Shown here piece after piece: positions 18,201-22,466 of a stretch of DNA of 22,466 bases. The notes under the pieces were generated by a model. The model ran no database searches. It was not told the origin of the DNA and saw only the letters and a program-made list of their open reading frames with translations. Positions within the stretch are counted from its first letter, which is position 1. The number at the start of each line of letters is the position of its first letter. Source of the DNA: a virus. A program made the position numbers and the translations under genes. The stretch is from positions 1 through 22,466 of the IMG/VR virus record IMGVR_UViG_3300007735_000490. The stretch is one strand, 5' to 3'.

Positions 18201-19285
18201 AGTTCATAGAGTTATTCGCTGGCATAGGTGGTTTTAGGCTTGGCCTAGAACGGACTGGACATCAATGTGTCTGGGCTAACGAGTGGCTCGAAAAACCAAG
18301 GAGAATATATGCAAAACAATTCGGAGACAAACCAGACGGAAGAGACATCAGAACTATTCGAGCCGAGGACATACCAGAGGCAGATTTCATTTGTGGCGGA
18401 TTTCCTTGTGCCACTTTTTCGATTGCAGGGAAAAGGGCGGGTTTCTCTTTGGAGGACACAAGAGGGACTCTTGCTTTTGAAATGTTTAGATTGGCTAGGG
18501 ATAAAGGAATCCCATACATATTTTTTGAAAATGTTAAAGGACTCCTCAACCACGACAACGGAAGAACCTTTGGAATCATACTCGAAGTCTTGGATGGGAT
18601 GGGGTATGACTCTCAATGGGAACTTCTTGACAGCCAAAATTTCGGAGTCCCACAGCACCGAGAAAGGGTATTCCTTATCGCAAGTGTTAGAGGAAAACCC
18701 AGACCCAAAGTATTTCCTATCGGACAGTCAGGCGAAAAAAATGATAGAGAAAAAACCTGCGGAGCAGAGTTCCTCCAATTCATTAGAAGAGAAAACAAAT
18801 TCAGAAAATTCTCTGACGGAATATCCCCAACTCTTTTAGCTCATATGGGAACTGGCGGTAACAATGTTCCATTTGTTACTGGAAGAGACCCCAAAATGGT
18901 TAATGTATTCCCAACAATAGACGGACATTATTGGAAGGGGATTCAGAATAACCAAGGCAGGGGTGCGGTCTTTATTCATTATATGGCACACACCAAATCC
19001 AATATGACGGAAAGAAATAGAGAAAGCGATTACATATGGGGGCTAGATGCAAGCCCCCAAAATAAAATGGGCGTGTCATTAGATGGATTCAAAATAAGGA
19101 AATTGACTCCAAAGGAATGCGAGCGTCTCCAAGGCTTTCCAGACGATTTCACGAAACATATGCTTATGGACGATGGTAGTCTAAAAGAAACCCAAGACTC
19201 GGAACGCTACGAACGATGCGGGAGAACTGTTACAGTTCCAGTCATTGAAGCAATAGGAAGGAAGTTTGGATATGAATGGTATTAA
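18197..19285 (+). CDS. DNA (cytosine-5-)-methyltransferase
   Basis: GTG 18197 overlaps the previous stop. The 362 residues carry the C5-methyltransferase motifs in order: I F7-AGIGGF13, II A-N28-E29, IV G-F-P70-C71-ATFS (the catalytic Cys), VI E111-N-V, VIII Q153-HRERVF, a target-recognition region of about 100 residues, IX RKLTPKECERLQGFPDDF, and X RTVTVPVIEAIG. It transfers a methyl group from SAM to cytosine C5. Motif X reads G-R-T-V instead of the usual G-N-S/A-V. No cognate restriction enzyme is in the window, so self-protection from host restriction is more likely than a restriction-modification pair. A +1-frame ORF lies inside (18309-18839). Confidence 0.9.
   Translation: MKFIELFAGIGGFRLGLERTGHQCVWANEWLEKPRRIYAKQFGDKPDGRDIRTIRAEDIPEADFICGGFPCATFSIAGKRAGFSLEDTRGTLAFEMFRLARDKGIPYIFFENVKGLLNHDNGRTFGIILEVLDGMGYDSQWELLDSQNFGVPQHRERVFLIASVRGKPRPKVFPIGQSGEKNDREKTCGAEFLQFIRRENKFRKFSDGISPTLLAHMGTGGNNVPFVTGRDPKMVNVFPTIDGHYWKGIQNNQGRGAVFIHYMAHTKSNMTERNRESDYIWGLDASPQNKMGVSLDGFKIRKLTPKECERLQGFPDDFTKHMLMDDGSLKETQDSERYERCGRTVTVPVIEAIGRKFGYEWY
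18298..18311 (+). promoter_or_regulatory. Internal Shine-Dalgarno for the +1-frame ORF
   Basis: AAGGAG (18298-18303) is followed after five bases by ATG 18309, a strong start signal in the +1 frame of the methyltransferase gene. In the methyltransferase frame this stretch simply encodes K-P-R-R-I. It is one of the better Shine-Dalgarno/ATG pairs in the window, better than that of several accepted genes. Confidence 0.5.
18309..18839 (+). CDS. Candidate overprinted gene in the +1 frame of the methyltransferase
   Basis: A 176-codon ORF starts at ATG 18309 behind AAGGAG and lies wholly inside the cytosine methyltransferase. The product is hydrophilic at both ends (MQNNSETNQTEETSELFEP; SSSNSLEEKTNSENS). 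Its middle holds GKGRVSLWRTQEG, WGMTLNGNFLTAKISES and SLSQVLEENPDPKYFLSDSQ. From memory, phage proteins with a pattern LT..TSE...SLS.ILE...PKY.LS are widespread, and they look like the +1 reading of methyltransferase motif VIII. That makes a true overlapping gene or a widely annotated shadow both possible. Minus-strand frames here are also long, so openness alone is weak evidence. Confidence 0.35.
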   Translation: MQNNSETNQTEETSELFEPRTYQRQISFVADFLVPLFRLQGKGRVSLWRTQEGLLLLKCLDWLGIKESHTYFLKMLKDSSTTTTEEPLESYSKSWMGWGMTLNGNFLTAKISESHSTEKGYSLSQVLEENPDPKYFLSDSQAKKMIEKKPAEQSSSNSLEEKTNSENSLTEYPQLF

Positions 19286-19919
19286 ATCTTGGTCGTTCAA
19301 AAACAAAAAGATAGCAAAGGGATTTGATTCTCACATCCGAGAGCAGTTGCCTTGGTACGAACTGGCAACCAAAGCAGTTGAATTTATTGCAAGAAACTAC
19401 CTTTCAGAAGGTGGCACAGTTTATGACATAGGGGCATCAACTGGTAATATCTCTCTAGCTTTAGACTCTCTAATAAGAGAAAGGGGTGGACGGCTCATAG
19501 CCATAGAAGAGAGCTGGCAGATGGTAGCAAAGTACCGAGGCCACGGAACAATGATAGCGTCTAATGCTTTAGATGTAGCATACGAAGGATTCGATGTGGC
19601 GATATTCTTTCTTACTTTTATGTTCCTTCCGGTATCCAAGAGGCAGGGATTTTTAAGGCAACTTATCCAACGAATGAACAAAGGCGGAGCAATCATAATG
19701 GTTGAAAAGGTCAATCCTAGAGATGGTTACGCTGGCTCTGTAATTAGGCGAATGACTATGAACTGGAAGATGCTTGCTGGTGCAAAACCAGAGGAGATAA
19801 TCAAAAAAGACTTGAGTCTTTGCGGAGTTCAAAGGCCAGTATGTCCAAGCGAAATAGGGCAAGCCACAGAGTTCTTTAGAATGGGTGAATTTGTTGGGTG
19901 GATAATTGAGAAAGAATAA
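19272..19919 (+). CDS. SAM-dependent methyltransferase (CmoA-like)
   Basis: ATG 19272 (two codons after TTG 19266) begins inside the end of the cytosine-methyltransferase gene. The 215 residues contain WSFKNKKIAKGFDSHI and LPWYELATKAVEFIA ahead of SAM motif I V-Y-D-I-G-A-S-T-G-N-I, motif II-like LIAIEES, and motif post-I to III strands DVAIFFLTFMFLPVS and GGAIIMVEKV. The N-terminal F.FD.H...+P.Y layout resembles CmoA, the tRNA U34 carboxymethyltransferase family, but the key residues for carboxy-SAM are not established here. A small-molecule, protein or tRNA methyltransferase is equally possible. It follows a DNA methyltransferase, so joint action on DNA cannot be excluded. Confidence 0.65.
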   Translation: MNGIKSWSFKNKKIAKGFDSHIREQLPWYELATKAVEFIARNYLSEGGTVYDIGASTGNISLALDSLIRERGGRLIAIEESWQMVAKYRGHGTMIASNALDVAYEGFDVAIFFLTFMFLPVSKRQGFLRQLIQRMNKGGAIIMVEKVNPRDGYAGSVIRRMTMNWKMLAGAKPEEIIKKDLSLCGVQRPVCPSEIGQATEFFRMGEFVGWIIEKE

Positions 19920-19970
19920 CCCAAAACCACCCCTTGCCTCAATCAAAACTCAAAGTAGCTTGAAAACTCA

Positions 19971-20267
19971 ATGAACGAATCCTATGTAACCGCAGAGGCA
20001 AAGGCCAATGGCATACTTTCTGACCGCTACCCCGGTAAGGAACTGGAAAAACTTTACGCCACGACCCGAAACCAAGCTACCATCGATATGTTGAGGGATG
20101 CCGTGTTCACTTTGATTACAAACGAAATCCCCACTTGCACGATTGCCGAAGTGCTGAAGAAAACCCACGGAGCAATCCAGTACCACCTACGATATTTAGA
20201 GGGCAGGGGCAAGATCAAAAGACCAAACAAGCGATGCCATTGGACGGAGGTGAAGCGTGAAGATTAA
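19971..20267 (+). CDS. Winged-helix DNA-binding protein (98 aa)
   Basis: A 51-base gap precedes ATG 19971. The product has an N-terminal helical segment (AEAKANGILSDRYPGKEL) and a C-terminal winged-helix-like block: TLITNEIPTCTIAEVLKK, then GAIQYHLRYLEGRGKIKR. The YHLRYLE.RG.I pattern resembles winged-helix recognition helices (like ArsR/IclR-type ends). It may regulate late genes or the adjacent accessory genes. It overlaps the next gene by 11 bases (start GTG 20257). Confidence 0.55.
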   Translation: MNESYVTAEAKANGILSDRYPGKELEKLYATTRNQATIDMLRDAVFTLITNEIPTCTIAEVLKKTHGAIQYHLRYLEGRGKIKRPNKRCHWTEVKRED

Positions 20268-20811
20268 CAAGATGGAGGCAAAGGCAATCGAGGAACAGAT
20301 CGACAAGCTCAAGACCACGATTGACAACGCAGAAGGCAAAAGAACCAAAGGGGATGAATCCCCATCGAGACGCTATCAGCACCTATGCGAGCGACTCCAC
20401 TTCTTAACGATGAAAAAAGCACTCATCATCCTAGCCATCACGATATTAACCTCGGTGCAGGGGGCGAACATCCTCATCGAAACCCCAAAGCCACCAGCCA
20501 AGAAAACAATCAAGGCCAGAATCACGGCCTACTGGTTGGGCGAGGACGAGTTCGGGTGGAAAAGCTCAACTGGAAAACGGTTGGTTTCTGGCAAATCTTG
20601 TGCAGTAGACCCCAAAATTATCCCATACGGAACGACCCTGCTCATCGAGGGCAAGGCATACCACGCTCACGACACCGGCACGGCGGTTATCTCACGGAAG
20701 GCATCGGGCAAAACAAAGCTCCCAGTTATCGACCTATTTTACGCAACGGAACGGCAAGCAAAGCGGGAGTTGGCAAGGGTTGGACGGACAGCACTCGTAG
20801 AAATCCAATGA
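20257..20811 (+). CDS. 3D-domain (double-psi barrel) protein with signal-anchor
   Basis: GTG 20257 has GGAGG (20246-20250), so the full frame of 184 residues is favoured. The first 51 residues are a charged helix (KAIEEQIDKLKTTIDNAEGK). Residues 52-70 (MKKALIILAITILTSVQGA) form a signal peptide or membrane anchor. The rest, about 85-184, is a 3D/RlpA-like domain: RITAYWLGEDEFG, SGKSCAVDPKIIPYGTTL, HAHDTGTAV and VIDLFYAT, with the three conserved Asp (D of VDP, HDTG and VIDLF). Such domains occur in cell-wall-active proteins. An internal start at ATG 20410 would give a secreted 133-residue form, but no Shine-Dalgarno is seen for it. Confidence 0.65.
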   Translation: MKINKMEAKAIEEQIDKLKTTIDNAEGKRTKGDESPSRRYQHLCERLHFLTMKKALIILAITILTSVQGANILIETPKPPAKKTIKARITAYWLGEDEFGWKSSTGKRLVSGKSCAVDPKIIPYGTTLLIEGKAYHAHDTGTAVISRKASGKTKLPVIDLFYATERQAKRELARVGRTALVEIQ

Positions 20812-21341
20812 ACCACCAAGGCCAAGACCCAGCCGACAGCATCTTGGCAAGCTATACGCCAAATATGGCAGACCATATCGACACCCTAGAAGATCGGGTA
20901 AAGGAACGGCTGGCAAAAATGAAGGCGATGAACCCAGCCATCGACCTCGACCAATTAGCCAAGCTCACGGCAGAGGTTGTGGAGCAAACAATAAAGCACG
21001 AAGGCGATTCACAGATGTTGAGGCATAGGCGGGATGATACCTTGGACGAAGCCCTACTAGCCCTAGCCAGCAACCGAAGCCCAGACAGCCTAACAGCCAT
21101 AGCCAAGCGTTACATCAACCCATCAACTGGAAAGCCCTATACCAGAGCCGCCATATCGGCACGGCTTACGGAGTTGAGCCAACGCACCGGGTTAGTCCTG
21201 CGGATTCAGCGAAGCGAAAGAGTAAGGCAGATTTACAAGGAGCGAGCCTTGAGGGTGCACAAAAAGAGGCGGGAGGAATGCCCAAAATGGAACTCAGAAG
21301 CGTGGCAAAAAGGCATTAAAAAGCGAGGGAAAAAACGGTGA
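20808..21341 (+). CDS. HTH-containing phage protein (177 aa)
   Basis: ATG 20808 overlaps the previous stop (ATGA). The in-frame extension further upstream lies over another gene and is rejected. The product is highly helical and basic: DHIDTLEDRVKERLAKMKAM, then a region rich in Arg/Asp (QMLRHRRDDTLDEALLALA), a helix-turn-helix candidate SLTAIAKRYINPSTGKPYTR followed by AAISARLTELSQRTGL, and an Arg/Lys-rich tail. It may be a DNA-binding protein such as a small terminase-like or packaging-related protein. No family is certain. Confidence 0.5.
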   Translation: MNHQGQDPADSILASYTPNMADHIDTLEDRVKERLAKMKAMNPAIDLDQLAKLTAEVVEQTIKHEGDSQMLRHRRDDTLDEALLALASNRSPDSLTAIAKRYINPSTGKPYTRAAISARLTELSQRTGLVLRIQRSERVRQIYKERALRVHKKRREECPKWNSEAWQKGIKKRGKKR

Positions 21342-21472
21342 ACATATTTCAAGAGAGGTTGAGAATAGGGTCAGAGGAGAGCTCTGAACATCATTGCAAA
21401 ATGTTTGTGTGCTCATTTTGCCATGAATCTTATAACACTCGCCCTCTTGTTTTTAAGGGACAAAGACAATGA
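21338..21472 (+). CDS. Cys/His-rich microprotein (44 aa)
   Basis: GTG 21338 overlaps the previous stop as GTGA, and its own TGA overlaps the following ATG at 21469 (ATGA). GAGGG (21325-21329) lies eight bases before the start. The product contains H18-H19-C20 and C25-S-F-C28-H29, a possible small metal site. No family is recognised. Two exact overlaps and a ribosome site argue for translation of what would otherwise be a 127-base gap. Confidence 0.4.
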   Translation: MNIFQERLRIGSEESSEHHCKMFVCSFCHESYNTRPLVFKGQRQ

Positions 21473-21759
21473 CAACTGGGTCGAAAGTAGTGTGTGTGGA
21501 TGACCGATTCCCACCCGACATCATCGCCTACTACAACGCCCTACCCATAAAGGATAGGCAGTACACAATAAGGGGCATAGGCATAGGGGTGGCGCTGAAC
21601 GGAGAGGCAGGGGAAGTTGTGGTCTATTTAGAGGGGCTAGAAAACCCCTGCTCAACTACCCCACCCCACCCGGAGCGAGGCTTTGCCCATCATAGATTTC
21701 GAGAGATCGAACCACCCGCAGAAGTTGAGGCCGAGGAGTTGGCCGAGGCTTACGCATAA
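21469..21759 (+). CDS. Small beta-type phage protein (96 aa)
   Basis: The product starts with KVVCVDDRFPPDIIAYYNALP, then YTIRGIGIGVALNGEAGEVV and LEGLENPCSTTPPHPERGF, followed by HHRFREI and an acidic tail (PAEVEAEELAEAYA). The pattern V.CVDD.FP........Y..R...........L.....NP.......GF...RF.. recurs among small phage proteins and suggests a beta-barrel fold of unknown role. ATGA overlap with the microprotein before it. Confidence 0.5.
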   Translation: MTTGSKVVCVDDRFPPDIIAYYNALPIKDRQYTIRGIGIGVALNGEAGEVVVYLEGLENPCSTTPPHPERGFAHHRFREIEPPAEVEAEELAEAYA

Positions 21760-21781
21760 CCCCAAAAAGGACATCCCAAAA

Positions 21782-22264
21782 ATGAGTGAAAAACAAGTCG
21801 GAATGGAACTGCTTAAAACTATAAGGCTACTGGACAAGGCCAAGGAAAATGCCATCGAGCAGATGGGACAAGCCATCGGACTAGCCGCAGACGCTGGCGA
21901 TATTTTGCTATCGGCTCGCCAAGAGGGCTTAGACGTAGAGGCCATCCAGACCCACGCCCAAATAAACGGTGAGCAAGCTAGGCGGTATGAGCGAGTAGCC
22001 AAATCTCGCCCCTCCCTTCAAGCCCCTAGCCCTAGTGGCCTCAAGCAACTAGCCCTTTGGACTGGCTTACTCCCCGACCCCATCGAGACCAGCAACCCCA
22101 AGGCCGAGCAAGCGTGGCACGCCTATATAGTCAAGGCTAGGCAATGGCTCGCACGTAAGAACGTAAAGGCTTGGTCTTTAAGCCAAAAGGAACAGTTCCT
22201 TCAAGAAGCAAAGCCAATCGTTGATGCCTATCTTGAGGCTGGTGGTGAGCTCGAAAAGGCTTAA
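21782..22264 (+). CDS. Helical DUF3102-like protein (160 aa)
   Basis: The frame is open from 21683, but ATG 21782 (AAGGA at 21766-21770) is chosen, giving 160 residues. It has MGQAIGLAADAGDILLSARQ, then QINGEQARRYERVAKSR and a linker PSLQAPSPSGLK, followed by a C-terminal helical segment (WLARKNVKAWSLSQKEQFLQ). The layout AA..G..L..A.......... AR.Y..VA resembles DUF3102-type proteins, which are small helical DNA-associated proteins. It precedes the 178-base intergenic region with the repeats. Confidence 0.5.
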   Translation: MSEKQVGMELLKTIRLLDKAKENAIEQMGQAIGLAADAGDILLSARQEGLDVEAIQTHAQINGEQARRYERVAKSRPSLQAPSPSGLKQLALWTGLLPDPIETSNPKAEQAWHAYIVKARQWLARKNVKAWSLSQKEQFLQEAKPIVDAYLEAGGELEKA

Positions 22265-22442
22265 AGAGTGGCTAAATTTGACCAAAAAGACGAAACAACG
22301 ATGATCACTTACGCAAGTTTTTACACAAAAAAGGCAAAAGAAAAAATGCGATTTACACAAGTCTTGTCGTTGATTTTCAGCGAGTTACGCAGTTTTTGTA
22401 AGTCATTCAAAATCAAAAAGTTAGGAGACTCCTATTTTGGAA
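22265..22442. repeat. Intergenic region with direct repeats and palindromes
   Basis: This is the largest non-coding gap. It holds: an imperfect 16-17-bp direct repeat TTACGCA(A)GTTTTT(A/G)(C/T)A at 22309-22325 and 22385-22400; TTTACACAA twice, at 22320-22328 and 22352-22360 (32 bp apart, about three helical turns); odd-centred palindromes ACAAG-T-CTTGT (22357-22367) and TAGGAG-A-CTCCTA (22422-22434); and a promoter-like pair TTGACC (22278-22283) with GATGAT (22300-22305). TTTTACACA (22319-22327) is one mismatch from a DnaA box (TTATNCACA). These suggest operators, a regulatory or a second replication-related site. Confidence 0.45.
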
Positions 22443-22466
22443 ATGCCCTCCAAACAGGTTCCGAGG
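22443..22466 (+). CDS. Start of a gene running off the window (partial)
   Basis: ATG 22443 opens a frame that remains open to the last base (MPSKQVPR). The M-x-S-K-x-V-P-R opening reminds me of some phage endonuclease and small DNA-binding proteins, but eight residues cannot identify it. TAGGAG (22422-22427) lies upstream at an unusually long distance, so the start is uncertain. Confidence 0.3.

Noticed and set aside
18245-18658. Long minus-strand frames opposite the cytosine methyltransferase
   Set aside because: No minus-strand start signals and no recognisable protein; all supported genes are on the + strand. Their existence shows stops are generally rare here, which weakens, but does not remove, the +1-frame case.
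20385-20807. In-frame upstream extension of the 20808 gene
   Set aside because: It would overlap the 3D-domain gene almost fully; ATG 20808 overlaps the previous stop as ATGA, the normal pattern in this genome.
1-22466. tRNA genes, rRNA, CRISPR arrays, transposases, integrase
   Set aside because: I looked on both strands and saw no cloverleaf with a TTCGA arm, no regularly spaced repeat array, and no transposase or integrase protein motif. Small structured RNAs could still be missed by eye.

Overview
The window is a gene-dense stretch of a tailed-phage (or prophage) genome. Every supported gene is on the + strand, most neighbours overlap by 1-4 bases (ATGA, GTGA, TAATG), and there is almost no non-coding DNA. 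The tail genes include a -1 frameshifted assembly chaperone and a tape-measure-like protein of about 490 residues, which fits a non-contractile, siphovirus-like tail. Small lipoproteins with lipobox cysteines and a lipoprotein overlapping a membrane-protein gene in the lysis cassette point to a Gram-negative host. I cannot name the host. No integrase, CI-type repressor, capsid, portal, large terminase, polymerase or helicase is visible. || Layout. (1) 1-988: end of an upstream gene, then two tandem, homologous tail-terminator-like genes. (2) 1005-2984: a VTIG/GTVTA-repeat structural protein and a second adhesin-like protein. (3) 2986-3517: three tiny overlapping genes (lipoprotein, unknown, coiled-coil/membrane protein). 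(4) 3519-3936: a tail-tube-like gene framed by a promoter-like sequence and a hairpin. (5) 3953-10550: tail assembly, with the chaperone pair read through a GGGAAAC slippery site, tape measure, distal tail proteins and a receptor-binding/fibre protein. (6) 10556-11820: Cys-rich small protein, holin-like protein, overlapping membrane/lipoprotein pair, M15-type endolysin. (7) 11825-13187: MazG-like helical protein, metallophosphoesterase, winged-helix-like protein. (8) 13182-13261: hairpin plus a strong promoter that would give a nearly leaderless mRNA. (9) 13261-18200: DNA metabolism, with a papain-like protein, compact ligase-type nucleotidyltransferase, endonuclease-like protein, a single-strand-annealing-like protein with an SSB-type tail, and a replication initiator. 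(10) 18197-19919: DNA cytosine-5 methyltransferase and a CmoA-like methyltransferase. (11) 19971-22466: small DNA-binding and accessory genes, a 3D-domain protein, and an intergenic region with repeats before a new gene that runs off the window. || The most interesting signals are these. Six 11-bp tandem iterons followed by an A/T-rich tract lie inside the replication-initiator gene, a lambda-ori-like arrangement, and their 11-bp period cannot encode a protein repeat. A textbook -1 frameshift cassette sits in the tail chaperone gene. A 176-codon +1-frame ORF inside the cytosine methyltransferase has its own strong Shine-Dalgarno and ATG, and its translation resembles a phage protein family I remember. 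With an initiator and candidate origin but no polymerase or helicase in view, replication probably recruits host enzymes, though other phage genes may lie outside the window.
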